Below are positions 41,837-51,391 of a stretch of 62,836 nucleotides of DNA, one piece after another. The notes beneath the pieces were generated by a model. It was not told the origin of the DNA, did not search any database, and worked only from the letters and a program-made list of their open reading frames with translations. The stretch comes from Clostridiales bacterium (lineage in GTDB: Bacteria; Bacillota; Clostridia; Oscillospirales; Oscillospiraceae). Both the position numbers and the translations under genes were made by a program. The stretch covers positions 1-62,836 of the forward strand of contig JAAVHX010000031.1 of the NCBI GenBank assembly GCA_014799475.1, in the 5' to 3' direction. Numbering within the stretch: position 1 is the stretch's first letter; each line of letters opens with the position of its first letter.

Positions 41837-44617
41837 CTATTCATCCATATCGAAGGGCGGGGCGTCCTGGGGGAACGCGTCCCCCTCAAAGGGCAGCTCG
41901 TCGGGCACGGCGGCCACCATGTTCTGGCGGTACTGCATCTCCGCCCACTGCTCCTTGGTGATGAGCAGCTGCCGGGGCTTGGAGCCCTCAAAGGGCCCCA
42001 CGACCCCCTTCTCCTCCATCTGGTCCACCAAGCGGGCGGCGCGGCCATAGCCCAGCTTCAGCCGCCGCTGGAGCATGGACACCGATGCCTGTCCCACCTC
42101 CAGCACCACGTCGATGGCGGCGGGGAGCAGCTCGTCGTAGTCGCTCCCGCCACCGCCGCCGGGGTCGGATCCGCCCACGCCCTTGGCGGCCTTTTCCTTG
42201 TCCTCGGCATTCTTCTCGATCTCGTGCATGACGGACTCGTCGTACTGAGCGGAGGCGCCGTCCTTGATGAAGTCCACCACGTTGGCCACTTCCTCCTCGG
42301 TGATGAAGCAGCCCTGGACGCGCAGCTTGTCCTGGCCCAGGGGGGCGTACAGCATATCGCCCTTGCCCACCAGCTTTTCCGCGCCCACGGTGTCTAGGAT
42401 GATGCGGGACTCCAGGCTGGACGCCACGGCGAAGGCGATGCGGCTGGGGATGTTGGCCTTCATCAGGCCGGTGATCACGTCGGCGCGGGGGCTCTGGGTG
42501 GCGATGACCAGGTGCATACCCGAGGCGCGGCCCATCTGGGCCACCCGGCAGATGGATTCCTCCACCTCTTTGGCCGCCACCAGCATCAGGTCAGCCAGCT
42601 CGTCGATGACCACCACGATCTGGGGCATAGGCTCCAGGTCGTCCCGCTTGCGGGCGTGGTTGTTGTAGGAGGCCAGATCTTTTGCTCCCACCTCGGAGAA
42701 CTTCTGGTAGCGCTTCATCATCTCGCTCACCGCCCATTGGAGGGCGCCGGCGGCCTTTTTCGGGTCGGTGACCACCGGAATCAGCAGGTGGGGGATGCCG
42801 TTGTAGACGCTCAGCTCCACCATTTTGGGATCCACCATGATGAGGCGGACCTCCTCTGGCGAGGCCTTGTACAGCAGGGAGATGATGAGGGAGTTGGTAC
42901 ACACCGACTTGCCGGAACCGGTGGTGCCCGCGATGAGCATATGGGGCAGTTTGGCGATGTTGCCCACGATGGGGCTGCCACTGATGTCCTTGCCCACGGC
43001 GAAGGACACCTTGGACGGGCTGTCGGTGAACGCCTTGGAGCCCAGCACATCCCGGATACACACCGGGCTGACCTGCCGGTTGGGCACCTCGATGCCCACG
43101 GTGGAGATCTTGTCGGGGATGGGGGCCACCCGGACGGCGGACGCGCCCAGGGCCAGGGCGATGTCGCCGGACAGATTGGTAATCTTGTTCAGCTTGACCC
43201 CCTGGTCCAGCTCCAGCTCATACCGGGTGACGGCGGGGCCTCGGATCACATTGACGATATGGGCGCTGACGCCAAAGGACTGGAGCGCGTCCTGAAGCCG
43301 CTGCTGGTTGGCATGGAGCTCGCTGTCCGCCGCGGAGGCGTTCCTTCCTCCGCCCTGGTTGAGCAGGGTGATGGGCGGATAGCGGTAGGCCGGAGCGTCC
43401 TGCTCCAGCCCCGCCTCCAGCTCCCGGGCCATCTCCTCCGCCGCGTCCTTCTCCGCCGACCCGCTTTCGGAACGGGGGCTGGGCTTGGGGACCTCCGGCT
43501 CCCGGATCACCGGGGGCGGCACCGGATCCTCCCGGACAACGGGCGCCGGCGCCGGCTCCTCCCGGATGGGTGTGGGGGCGGGGGGCGGCAGCAGGTCATC
43601 CACCGCCGCCGGGGGCGGGGCCACGGGGCCCGGTTTGGGCGTGCGGGGAGGCTCCTTCATGGGGCGCAGCTCGGGCACGTCCTCGTACTCCGGCGGCTCC
43701 TCCTCCACGGGGGGCCTGTCCCCCTTCTGTCCGGGGAGGGCCGCGCCCGCCACCTTGTCAAAGAAGGACTTTTTCCGCACGGTGGTCACCGGGGTCGTGG
43801 GCTTTTTGGCCAGCAGCGGGCCGTCGTCCACCGGGATGTCGATGGCGGCGTTTTTCCGGCGGGAGGGCATGGGCTCAGGCTCCCGTCGGGTGGTCCTTTT
43901 CGGGCGTTCCTCCGGCTCCGGGTAGTCCTCGGGGTCGTACTCTGGGCGGCGCTCCCGCTGCTCCCGGAAGTAGTCCAAAACGTCAGCCGGGGTGAGCCGC
44001 AGGGCGCACAGCGCCGCCGCCGCCGTGAGCAGCAGCAGGATGACCGCTGCCCCCACCGTAGTAAAGGCAAAGCGGAAGGCCATGGCGATCAGTCCGCTGA
44101 CCGCGCCGCCGCAGGCGATGGCTTTGCCGTCTGTCCACAGCTGCCCGAACAGGGGCATCCCCCACTCATAGGGTGTGGCGCACAGCAGCAGGTGCATCAC
44201 CGCGCCGGCCAGCACCGGCAGGGCCAGCGTCCCCGCCAAGCGCAGGCGGACGGGGCGGCCCCGGTGGAAGATGAGGATACCCGCCGCGGCCAGCAGCATG
44301 GGCGGCGCAAGGTAAAAGCCATAGCCGCACAGACCCTTCAGCAGGTCACAGAACAGGGCGATGACCGCCCCCTCGTCCGTCTTGAAGTAGCCAATGGCCC
44401 CGAACAGGGCCAGCAGCAGGCACACCGCGCCCCCCACCTCCCGGCGGTAGGGCTTTTTTGCCGGCGCGGACTTACGGGACGAGCGGCCCTTGGATGTGGA
44501 CGACCGGGAAGAACCGGACGAGGTGCGTTTCCCGCCGCTGTTGGAGCTGGTAGATGAGGACGAGCGGCTCCTGGAGCCGCCGCCGGAAGATGAAGTTCTC
44601 TTTTGTGTGGAAGCCAT
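41837..44617 (-). CDS. ftsK: FtsK/SpoIIIE DNA translocase
   Basis: The ATG at 44617 follows AGGATCC. The 926-residue product has a Ser/Arg-rich start, four membrane helices (about 60-210), a long Pro-rich linker, the alpha domain, the RecA-like motor with Walker A IAGTTGSGKSVCTNSL near 567 and Walker B VVVIDELADLM, and the C-terminal gamma winged helix (ASVSMLQRRLKLGYGRAARLVDQMEEKGVVGP) that reads the KOPS/SRS sequences. It moves chromosomal DNA through division or sporulation septa. FtsK and SpoIIIE cannot be told apart here. Confidence 0.95.
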   Translation of the reverse strand: MASTQKRTSSSGGGSRSRSSSSTSSNSGGKRTSSGSSRSSTSKGRSSRKSAPAKKPYRREVGGAVCLLLALFGAIGYFKTDEGAVIALFCDLLKGLCGYGFYLAPPMLLAAAGILIFHRGRPVRLRLAGTLALPVLAGAVMHLLLCATPYEWGMPLFGQLWTDGKAIACGGAVSGLIAMAFRFAFTTVGAAVILLLLTAAAALCALRLTPADVLDYFREQRERRPEYDPEDYPEPEERPKRTTRREPEPMPSRRKNAAIDIPVDDGPLLAKKPTTPVTTVRKKSFFDKVAGAALPGQKGDRPPVEEEPPEYEDVPELRPMKEPPRTPKPGPVAPPPAAVDDLLPPPAPTPIREEPAPAPVVREDPVPPPVIREPEVPKPSPRSESGSAEKDAAEEMARELEAGLEQDAPAYRYPPITLLNQGGGRNASAADSELHANQQRLQDALQSFGVSAHIVNVIRGPAVTRYELELDQGVKLNKITNLSGDIALALGASAVRVAPIPDKISTVGIEVPNRQVSPVCIRDVLGSKAFTDSPSKVSFAVGKDISGSPIVGNIAKLPHMLIAGTTGSGKSVCTNSLIISLLYKASPEEVRLIMVDPKMVELSVYNGIPHLLIPVVTDPKKAAGALQWAVSEMMKRYQKFSEVGAKDLASYNNHARKRDDLEPMPQIVVVIDELADLMLVAAKEVEESICRVAQMGRASGMHLVIATQSPRADVITGLMKANIPSRIAFAVASSLESRIILDTVGAEKLVGKGDMLYAPLGQDKLRVQGCFITEEEVANVVDFIKDGASAQYDESVMHEIEKNAEDKEKAAKGVGGSDPGGGGGSDYDELLPAAIDVVLEVGQASVSMLQRRLKLGYGRAARLVDQMEEKGVVGPFEGSKPRQLLITKEQWAEMQYRQNMVAAVPDELPFEGDAFPQDAPPFDMDE

Positions 44618-44636
44618 TCAGGATCCTCCTGTTTCT

Positions 44637-45488
44637 TTATGCGGGGGTGGGAGCGGTGAAGAAGAAGCTGGCAATCAGGGCGATGGCGCCCACAGCCCAG
44701 CAGTAGTAGGCGAACTTGCCGAACTTGCCCTTGTCCGCCAGCAGCTTCACCAGCGAGATGGCGAAGTAGCCCACCACCCCGGCGATGACCATGCCGGTGA
44801 GATACATGGGCAGCAGCTTCACGTCCACGCCGCCCGCTTTCGCCGCCTTGACCACCTTCAGCAGCGTGGCCCCCAGCACTGCGGGCAGGGACAGCAGGAA
44901 GGAAAAGCGCACGGCGAAGTTGCGCTCAAAGCCCAGCGCCATGCCGGCGGAGATGGTGGTGCCGGAGCGGGACAGGCCGGGAATGGTGGCCATGCCCTGG
45001 GCCAGCCCCACCAGCAGCACGTCCTGCACGGTGGCGGTGCGGACGGTCTTTTTGCCGCCGCCGTAGGAGTCGGACAGGAACAGGATACACCCGGTGAGCA
45101 GCAGCATCAGGGACACGAACATGGGGTTGGTCCCCATGCCCTCCACCAGGTCGTCAAAGGGAAGCACCAGAAACAGGGGCAGCGTGCCCAGGATCAGCAG
45201 CAGGATCATTCGCCGCGCCTCGGGCGGCCTGCCCGGGGCCTTTTCGCCCTTCTGGGCCAGCGACGCGATCCAGCGGAAAAACTCCGTCACCATATCCGCG
45301 ATGTCCTGCCGGTATACCACGCACACCGCGATCAGCGTGGCGAAGTGGAGCAGGATGTTATACAGCTGATCCGGCTCCGGCATACCGAAGAAATGCTGTA
45401 ACAGGGACAGATGCCCTGAGCTGGAGATGGGCAGGAACTCCGCCACGCCCTGTACCAGGCCCAATACGACTGCCATCCAAAATTTCAA
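44637..45488 (-). CDS. uppP: Undecaprenyl-diphosphatase UppP/BacA
   Basis: The start is the TTG at 45488 directly behind AGGTGAT; GTG 45497 and ATG 45476 are possible. The 283-residue membrane protein shows the family motifs GLVQGVAEFLPISSSGHLSLL and ATIPGLSRSGTTISAGMALG, the phosphatase active-site segments, plus about eight helices. It dephosphorylates undecaprenyl diphosphate, recycling the cell-wall lipid carrier, and often confers some bacitracin resistance. It lies 19 bp upstream of ftsK and is co-transcribed with it. Confidence 0.93.
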   Translation of the reverse strand: MKFWMAVVLGLVQGVAEFLPISSSGHLSLLQHFFGMPEPDQLYNILLHFATLIAVCVVYRQDIADMVTEFFRWIASLAQKGEKAPGRPPEARRMILLLILGTLPLFLVLPFDDLVEGMGTNPMFVSLMLLLTGCILFLSDSYGGGKKTVRTATVQDVLLVGLAQGMATIPGLSRSGTTISAGMALGFERNFAVRFSFLLSLPAVLGATLLKVVKAAKAGGVDVKLLPMYLTGMVIAGVVGYFAISLVKLLADKGKFGKFAYYCWAVGAIALIASFFFTAPTPA

Positions 45489-45632
45489 CGCGATCACCTC
45501 ATTCAAGCCGCCGCCCCCGCAAACAGGCGGCGCTATAAAGTCAATATAATATATTAGCACACATCGTCGGAAAATTCCAGTAGGAAATCGAAAATATGTT
45601 CTTTCGCCGCCACGCAAAAACATCCGCCCCAC

Positions 45633-45661
45633 TTGACACCTTCCGGGCTGTGTGATAATAT
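45633..45661 (+). promoter_or_regulatory. Promoter of the cysE-cysS T-box transcript
   Basis: TTGACA (45633-45638) and TAATAT (45656-45661) are spaced 17 bp, with TGTG upstream of the -10. It starts the leader RNA that holds the T-box. Confidence 0.8.
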
Positions 45662-45955
45662 ACTGGAACGGTATGAAAACCAAATATCGCGATGAACGCG
45701 GGAAGTAGACCGTTTTGAACCTGTCAGAGAGGGGCCTCCCGGCTGAAAAGGCCCTCAGGGGAAAACGGGACGAAATGCGAGCGGGAGCGAGGGGGATGCA
45801 GACGCCCCCCGTCAGGAAGGACAGATCCAATCGGCAAAATGTGCGCATTGGATCAGTGCTTCCTCAAGGCCACGTTACGGCCATGAGTAACAAACGAGAG
45901 TGGAACCGCGGATCAATTTCGCCTCTCATGCCCCTTGGGGGTATGAGGGGTTTTC
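45662..45955 (+). promoter_or_regulatory. T-box leader for cysE-cysS (tRNA-Cys)
   Basis: Stem I carries GATGAACGCGGGAAGTAG (45691-45708) and a candidate specifier TGC at 45776-45778 (Cys). The T-box GAGAGTGGAACCGCGG (45896-45911) exposes TGGA, which fits the UCCA end of tRNA-Cys. A terminator CCTCTCATGCCCC / GGGGTATGAGGGG with TTTT (45922-45954) overlaps the antiterminator. Uncharged tRNA-Cys would bind and allow read-through into cysE and cysS. Confidence 0.92.
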
Positions 45956-45981
45956 TATTTGGACAAGGAGGAACCTTTTCT

Positions 45982-46674
45982 ATGACCCGATTGGGTGAAA
46001 CCCTGCGGGCCTATCAGGCCCGAGATCCGGCGGCCCGGAGCAGGCTGGAGATCTTCCTGCTGTACCCCGGGGTGCACGCCACCCTTTACCACAGACTGGC
46101 CCACTTCCTGTACCGCCATCACCTGAAATTCCTGGCCCGGCTGGTGTCCCAGTGGAGCCGCTTCTGGACCGGCATCGAGATCCACCCAGGTGCAAAAATT
46201 GGCCGGAGGCTGGTCATCGACCACGGCATGGGCATCGTCATCGGCGAGACCGCCGAGGTAGGGGACGACTGCCTGATCTACCACGGCGTCACCCTGGGCG
46301 GCACCGGCAAGGATCAGGGCAAGCGCCACCCCACCATTGGAAACAACGTGCTCATCTCCACCGGGGCCAAGGTGCTGGGCCCCTTCAAGGTGGGGGACAA
46401 TGCCCGCATCGCCGCCAACGCGGTGGTGCTGAGCGAGGTGCCCCCCGACGCCACCGCCGTGGGCATCCCGGCCCAGATCGTGAAGATCGCCGGGCGCTCC
46501 ACCCACTACGCCGACGAGGTGGACCAGACCAGCGTGAAGAACCCCACCCTGGAGCGGGTCGCCGCCCTGTCCGACCGGGTGGAGGCGCTGGAAAAGCTGC
46601 TGGACACAAAATTTACGGAGAAGAAAACCGCGGGGGCTGTCCCCGCCCAATCATCTGAACAAGAGAAAAGCTGA
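45982..46674 (+). CDS. cysE: Serine O-acetyltransferase
   Basis: The ATG at 45982 follows AAGGAGG. The 230-residue product has an N-terminal helical part (ILFLLYPGVHATLYHRLAHFLYRHH-type segment) and a left-handed beta helix with hexapeptide repeats (GIEIHPGAKIGRRLVIDHGMGIVIGETAEVGDDCLIYHGVTLGGTG). The His/Asp motif in IDHG is catalytic. CysE makes O-acetylserine, the substrate of the CysK encoded at 32.9-33.8 kb. The extra C-terminal tail may affect feedback inhibition. It precedes cysS by 16 bp under the same T-box. Confidence 0.95.
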   Translation: MTRLGETLRAYQARDPAARSRLEIFLLYPGVHATLYHRLAHFLYRHHLKFLARLVSQWSRFWTGIEIHPGAKIGRRLVIDHGMGIVIGETAEVGDDCLIYHGVTLGGTGKDQGKRHPTIGNNVLISTGAKVLGPFKVGDNARIAANAVVLSEVPPDATAVGIPAQIVKIAGRSTHYADEVDQTSVKNPTLERVAALSDRVEALEKLLDTKFTEKKTAGAVPAQSSEQEKS

Positions 46675-46690
46675 AACGGAGGAAGCTGTC

Positions 46691-48139
46691 ATGTATCTTT
46701 ACAATTCCGCCACCCATAAAAAAGAGGAGTTCGTCACCCACACCCCCAACCACGTGGAGATGTACACCTGCGGCCCCACCGTCTACCACTTCGCCCACAT
46801 TGGCAACCTGCGCTCCTACATTATGGAGGACGTGCTGGAAAAGGCCCTGCGGTGGCGGGGCTATGACGTGAACCGGGTGATGAACATCACCGACGTGGGC
46901 CACCTGGCCTCCGACGCGGACACCGGCGAGGACAAGATGCTCAAGGGCGCCAAGCGGGAAAACAAGTCCGTCATGGACATCGCCAAGTTCTACACCGACG
47001 CCTTCTTCGACGACTGCAAAAAGCTGAACATCAAGACCCCCGACGTGGTACAGCCCGCCACCGGACTCATCGACGAGTTCATCAAGGTGGTGTCCGCCCT
47101 CATCGACAAGGAGTACGCCTATGTGGCTGGCGGCAACGTGTACTTCGACACCTCCAAGCTGGACCGCTACTACGTGTTCAACGACCACGACGAGGAGGAT
47201 CTGGCCGTGGGCGTCCGCGAGGGCGTGGAGGAGGACGCCAACAAGCGCAACAAAAACGACTTCGTCCTCTGGTTCACCAAGTCCAAGTTCGAGGATCAGG
47301 CGCTGAAGTGGGACTCCCCCTGGGGGGTGGGCTACCCCGGCTGGCACATCGAGTGCTCCTGCATCTCCATGAAGTTCAACGGCGAGTACCTGGACCTCCA
47401 CTGCGGCGGGGTGGACAACGCCTTCCCCCACCACACCAATGAGATCGCCCAGTCGGAGGCGTACCTGGGCCACCCCTGGTGCAAGCAGTGGTTCCATGTC
47501 CACCATCTCAACACCAATTCCGGCAAGATGTCCAAGTCCAAGGGGGAGTTCCTCACCGTCTCCCTGCTGGAGGAGAAGGGGTACGACCCGCTGGCCTACC
47601 GGTTCTTCTGCCTGCAAAGCCACTATCGCAAGGGACTGGTGTTCACCTGGGAGAACCTGGACAACGCCGTGGGGGCTTACAACAAGCTCATCAAGCGGGT
47701 CGCCGCCCTGGGCGGGGACGACGGCGCGGTGGACCAGGGTGTGCTGGGCGCCTGCGCGGACAAATTCGGCGAGGCGCTGGACAACGACCTGAACACCTCC
47801 ATGGCGGTGACCTGCGTCTACGACGCGCTGAAGGCGGATACCAACGCCGCCACCAAGCGGGCCATCATCGGCTCTTACGACCTGGTGCTGGGACTGGACC
47901 TCATCAAAAAGGCGGACGCCCTGCGGGAGAAGGAGGCGGCCCAGGCCAAGACCGCCGGCGCGGATGGCTTCACCATCCAGGGCGAGGGCGACCCGGCCAT
48001 CGACGCGCTGGTGCTCCAGCGGGCGGAGGCCAAGAAGGCCAAGAATTTCGCCGAGGCCGACCGCATCCGGGACGAGCTGAAGGCCCAGGGCATCGAGGTC
48101 ACCGATGTGCCCGGTGGGGCGGTGTGGAAAAGGGTGTAA
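46691..48139 (+). CDS. cysS: Cysteinyl-tRNA synthetase
   Basis: The ATG at 46691 follows GGAGG. The 482-residue protein carries HFAHIGN (33-39, the HIGH motif), the zinc ligands CGPTVYH and WHIECSCISMKF, and GKMSKSKG (about 278-285, the KMSKS loop). The C-terminal anticodon-binding domain ends PGGAVWKRV. It charges tRNA-Cys. Its cotranscription with cysE behind a T-box links cysteine synthesis to tRNA-Cys charging. Confidence 0.96.
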   Translation: MYLYNSATHKKEEFVTHTPNHVEMYTCGPTVYHFAHIGNLRSYIMEDVLEKALRWRGYDVNRVMNITDVGHLASDADTGEDKMLKGAKRENKSVMDIAKFYTDAFFDDCKKLNIKTPDVVQPATGLIDEFIKVVSALIDKEYAYVAGGNVYFDTSKLDRYYVFNDHDEEDLAVGVREGVEEDANKRNKNDFVLWFTKSKFEDQALKWDSPWGVGYPGWHIECSCISMKFNGEYLDLHCGGVDNAFPHHTNEIAQSEAYLGHPWCKQWFHVHHLNTNSGKMSKSKGEFLTVSLLEEKGYDPLAYRFFCLQSHYRKGLVFTWENLDNAVGAYNKLIKRVAALGGDDGAVDQGVLGACADKFGEALDNDLNTSMAVTCVYDALKADTNAATKRAIIGSYDLVLGLDLIKKADALREKEAAQAKTAGADGFTIQGEGDPAIDALVLQRAEAKKAKNFAEADRIRDELKAQGIEVTDVPGGAVWKRV

Positions 48140-48148
48140 AAACAAAAA

Positions 48149-48175
48149 GCAGGGCCTCCCGGCGGGAGGCCCTGC
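48149..48175 (+). terminator. Terminator of cysE-cysS
   Basis: GCAGGGCCTCCC / GGGAGGCCCTGC hairpin 10 bp past the cysS stop, with TTATC and TTTC following. Confidence 0.8.
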
Positions 48176-48186
48176 TGTTATCTGTT

Positions 48187-48492
48187 TCAGTCTTTGCGTT
48201 CGGCCTTCTGCCCCTCCTGCTGCTCCAGCGCCTGGAGATACTTGGCTTCCGCGCTCTTTTTTGCCCGCTTGTGAATCAGCGCCATCAGGCCAAACCCCGC
48301 GATGCCCACCAAAATGCAGCCCACAATCGGCCCGACGCCATAGTGCTTTACCGCGGACTCAATTGCAAATCCAGCCCCCAACAGCCCTGCCGCGCCGCAG
48401 AGATCCCCCAGGAAAGCCAGGGCTGTGGGGCCCACCATGGTTTTCCCCGTCGGGTACTTATACACAGTGACGGAGACTCTATATCTTGCCAT
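48187..48492 (-). CDS. Small two-helix membrane protein, unknown (101 aa)
   Basis: The ATG at 48492 (MARYRVSVTVYKYPTGK) follows GAGAGGTG; the longer frame to 48549 is without a ribosome-binding site. It has two hydrophobic segments (TALAFLGDLCGAAGLLGAGFAI and GVGPIVGCILVGIAGFGLMALI) and a charged C-terminal tail. No family is recognised. It is convergent with cysS and lies alone before citrate synthase. Confidence 0.6.
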   Translation of the reverse strand: MARYRVSVTVYKYPTGKTMVGPTALAFLGDLCGAAGLLGAGFAIESAVKHYGVGPIVGCILVGIAGFGLMALIHKRAKKSAEAKYLQALEQQEGQKAERKD

Positions 48493-48616
48493 ATCCAACA
48501 CCTCTCTTCCAAACTGTTGCTCGAAATACCTCCACCGCAGCCGCCCCACAGGCTGCCGCAGTTTTGTTTTTCGCGTCGATTATAGCAGAACGTGCCCGGT
48601 AATGCAAGCGCCAAAG

Positions 48617-48658
48617 AAAAAACCAGCCCCGCCCGGCTCCCCGGGCGGGACTGGTTTT
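48617..48658 (-). terminator. Terminator of citrate synthase
   Basis: AAAACCAGTCCCGCCCGG / CCGGGCGGGGCTGGTTTT as read on the minus strand, followed by TTCTTT. A-rich sequence on the other side makes it partly bidirectional. Confidence 0.88.
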
Positions 48659-48676
48659 ATTTTGCGTATTTTCTCC

Positions 48677-50089
48677 TCAGCCCCGCTCCTCCAGCGGCAC
48701 GAAGGGGCGCTTGGGCATGACCGCCTTGTAGGCCGGGCGGATGATGCGGCCATAGGGGTTGTAGACCTCCTCCACCCGGTGGGCGCACCAGCCCACGATG
48801 CGGGCAATGGCGAACAGCGGGGTGTACAGCTCGGGGGGGATGTCCATCATCTTGTACACCAGTCCGGAGTACATATCCACGTTGGCGCACATGGCCTTCT
48901 CGATGCCGGTGATGGAGTGGAACAGGTCGGGGGTGAGCCGCTCCACCGCCTCGAACAGCTCGAATTCCTCCAGCATCCCCTTTTTCTCCGCCAGCCCCTT
49001 GGCGAACCGCTTCAAAATCACCGCGCGGGGGTCGGACATGGTGTAGACCGCGTGGCCCATGCCGTAAATCAGGCCGGAGCCGTCCCCGGCCTCCTTCTTG
49101 AGGATCTTCGTGAGGTAGGCGGACACCTCCTCGTCGTCCTTCCAGTCCTTCACATTGGCCTCGATGTCCTGGAACATACGCATGACCCGCATATTGGCGC
49201 CGCCGTGCTTGGGGCCTTTCAGGGAGCCCACCGCCGCGGCGATGGCGGAGTAGATGTCCGTGCCGGAGGAGGACAGCACCCGGCAGGCAAAGGCGGAGTT
49301 GTTGCCGCCGCCATGCTCCATGTGGAGCACCAGGCACAGATCCAGCAGACGGGCCTCCTCCTCGGTGAACTGGTTGTCGGGGCGGACGGAGTACAGGAAA
49401 TTCTCCGCCACGGACAGCTCGGGCTGGGGCCGGTGTAAGTAGAGGGATTCCCGGTCGAAATAGTGCTTTTTGGCGGCGTAGGCATGGGCCACGATCACCG
49501 GGAACCGGGCGACGAGCCGGATCGCCTGGACCATCTCGATGGGCAGGGTGTTGTTGTCCGGATCGGGGTCGTAAGAGTACAGCGCCAGTACCGAACTGGC
49601 CAGCGCGTTCATGATGTCGTGGCTGGGGGCGGTGAGGATCATGTTCTCGGTGAAGTTGGGGGGCAGATCCCGGAAGAAGGACAGGGTCTCCCGGAACTGG
49701 GCCAGCTCCTCCGTGGTGGGCAGGCCGCCGAACATCAGCAGATAGGCCGTCTCCTCATAGCCGAACCGGCCCGCGTCGGTGAAGCCCTGGATCAGATCCT
49801 CCACGTTGATGCCCCGGTAGAGCAGGCGGCCGGGGGTGGGCGTCTTCTCGCCGTCCTCCATGACGTAGCCCTTCACGTTGCCGATGAGGGTAACGCCGGC
49901 CATCACGCCGGTGCCGTCCTGGTTGCGCAGGCCCCGCTTCACGTCGTATTTCTCATAATATCGCGGGCTGATCTGGGTATATCTCTCAAATTCCCCGCAT
50001 ATCCCTTGAATGAAGTCCACTGAGGTGTTGTACTGCTCCACAGCCTTCTTTCGCGCTTCGATCAAGTTGTCTAAGATGTTCATGTTCAA
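48677..50089 (-). CDS. gltA: Citrate synthase
   Basis: The start is a TTG at 50089, eight bases behind GGAGG; ATG codons at 50083 are alternatives. The 470-residue product contains LVARFPVIVAHAYAAKKH, HMEHGGGNNSAFACRVLSSSGTDIYSAIAAAVGSLKGPKHGGAN (active-site His), GMGHAVYTMSDPRAVIL and a C-terminal IVGWCAHRVEEVYN. It condenses acetyl-CoA and oxaloacetate. At 470 residues it is longer than classic type II enzymes (about 430) but matches the Firmicutes type. No neighbouring TCA gene is present. Confidence 0.93.
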   Translation of the reverse strand: MNMNILDNLIEARKKAVEQYNTSVDFIQGICGEFERYTQISPRYYEKYDVKRGLRNQDGTGVMAGVTLIGNVKGYVMEDGEKTPTPGRLLYRGINVEDLIQGFTDAGRFGYEETAYLLMFGGLPTTEELAQFRETLSFFRDLPPNFTENMILTAPSHDIMNALASSVLALYSYDPDPDNNTLPIEMVQAIRLVARFPVIVAHAYAAKKHYFDRESLYLHRPQPELSVAENFLYSVRPDNQFTEEEARLLDLCLVLHMEHGGGNNSAFACRVLSSSGTDIYSAIAAAVGSLKGPKHGGANMRVMRMFQDIEANVKDWKDDEEVSAYLTKILKKEAGDGSGLIYGMGHAVYTMSDPRAVILKRFAKGLAEKKGMLEEFELFEAVERLTPDLFHSITGIEKAMCANVDMYSGLVYKMMDIPPELYTPLFAIARIVGWCAHRVEEVYNPYGRIIRPAYKAVMPKRPFVPLEERG

Positions 50090-50259
50090 GTTGACCCGCC
50101 TCCTTCTGGGTGTCCGTGCGTCTCATGTTCAATGGTGATAAAAAATATTATAGCGCAATTTCCAGGGGGCGTCAATGCAAATTTGCGCCGAGAGCTCCTT
50201 GTGAAATCAGAGATTTTCCCGTCCATTCTCCCGAATTTTGAATAATTGAGGTGTTTGAC

Positions 50260-51309
50260 TTGCGAAATCTGGACGCTTGGCGGGCGCTGCGCGCGCCCTT
50301 CCTCACGGGGCTGGCCCTGAGCGCCGCCCTGATGCTCCTCCCTCTGACCGCCCTGGGGGGATCCGGGGCGTCGGCTCGGACCGGCCCCGAGGTGCTCACC
50401 CTTCCCGCCGCCCCCACCCCGGCGGCCCAACCCACCCAGTCCCTGCCCACGGCGGAGACGGACAGCGCGCGGAGCCTGCGGGTACTGCAAAAGGACGGCA
50501 CGGTAGAGGAGATGACCATGGCAGATTACCTGTGGGCGGTGGTGGCGGCGGAGATGCCCGCCACCTTCGAGCCGGAGGCCCTCCGGGCCCAGGCGGTGTG
50601 CGCCCGCACCTACAGCCTGTGGAAAATGCAGGCCGGCAGCCACGGGTCGGACGGGGCGGACATCTGCGCCGACTCCTCCTGCTGTCAGGCATATATCTCC
50701 CCCGAGGACGCCGCCCAGCGCTGGGGGGAGAGCGCGGCGGAGACCTACACCGTCAAGATCGCCGGGGCTGTGGCAGACACCGACGGACAGGTCCTCACCT
50801 ATGACGGCGCACCCATCCAGGCGGTGTTCTTCTCTTCCGCCTCGGGGGCCACGGAGGACGCGGAGGCGGTGTGGGGGAAGGCGCTGCCCTACCTGGTGTC
50901 AGTGGACAGCCCCGAGGGGGACGAGGTGCCCAACTACCGCTCCACCGTCACCCTCACCGCCGACCAGGTGCGGAAGGTGGTGAGCGAGGCAGGGCTGGGC
51001 GCGGAGTTATCCGGGGAACCGTCCACATGGTTCCAAAACCTGACCCGCACCGCCTCCGGCCGGGTGGCCGGCATAGAGGTGGGCGGCGTGTCCCTGTCCG
51101 GCGGCGCGGCCCGGAACCTGTTCGCCCTGCGCTCCGCCTGCTTTGATGTGAGCGAGCAGGACGGGGTGTTCACCTTCTCCGTCACCGGCTACGGCCATGG
51201 CGTTGGCATGAGCCAATACGGAGCCAACGCCATGGCGAAAGCGGGCAGCGGCTGGCAGGACATTCTGGCCCACTACTACACCGGCGCCCAGCTCCAGACA
51301 GGGCTCTGA
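50260..51309 (+). CDS. spoIID: SpoIID/LytB-domain cell-wall hydrolase
   Basis: The preferred start is the TTG at 50260 behind GAGGTG; a GTG at 50251 is also open. A signal/anchor helix lies near residues 9-31, then a Pro/Ala-rich linker. The SpoIID domain follows: MADYLWAVVAAEMPATFEPEALRAQAVCARTYSLW with the catalytic Glu, and GYGHGVGMSQYGANAMAKAGSGWQDILAHYYTG at the end. The CADSSCCQAY segment includes metal-type cysteines. SpoIID is a lytic transglycosylase needed for engulfment in spore formers; it is the clearest sporulation link in this window. Confidence 0.9.
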   Translation: MRNLDAWRALRAPFLTGLALSAALMLLPLTALGGSGASARTGPEVLTLPAAPTPAAQPTQSLPTAETDSARSLRVLQKDGTVEEMTMADYLWAVVAAEMPATFEPEALRAQAVCARTYSLWKMQAGSHGSDGADICADSSCCQAYISPEDAAQRWGESAAETYTVKIAGAVADTDGQVLTYDGAPIQAVFFSSASGATEDAEAVWGKALPYLVSVDSPEGDEVPNYRSTVTLTADQVRKVVSEAGLGAELSGEPSTWFQNLTRTASGRVAGIEVGGVSLSGGAARNLFALRSACFDVSEQDGVFTFSVTGYGHGVGMSQYGANAMAKAGSGWQDILAHYYTGAQLQTGL

Positions 51310-51357
51310 GCGCCCGCGCGGCTCAAAAGCGGAACGCAATCCCCAAGTTTTCATGAA

Positions 51358-51385
51358 AATACGGCGGAGTAAAAACCCCGCCGTA
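51358..51385 (+). terminator. Terminator of spoIID
   Basis: ATACGGCGG / CCGCCGTAT hairpin 50 bp after the spoIID stop; a TGTCTC tail follows. Confidence 0.65.
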
Positions 51386-51391
51386 TCTGTC

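Noticed and set aside
44490-45401. 303-aa plus-strand frame across ftsK/uppP
   Set aside because: Antisense to two well-supported membrane and division genes; no start signal.
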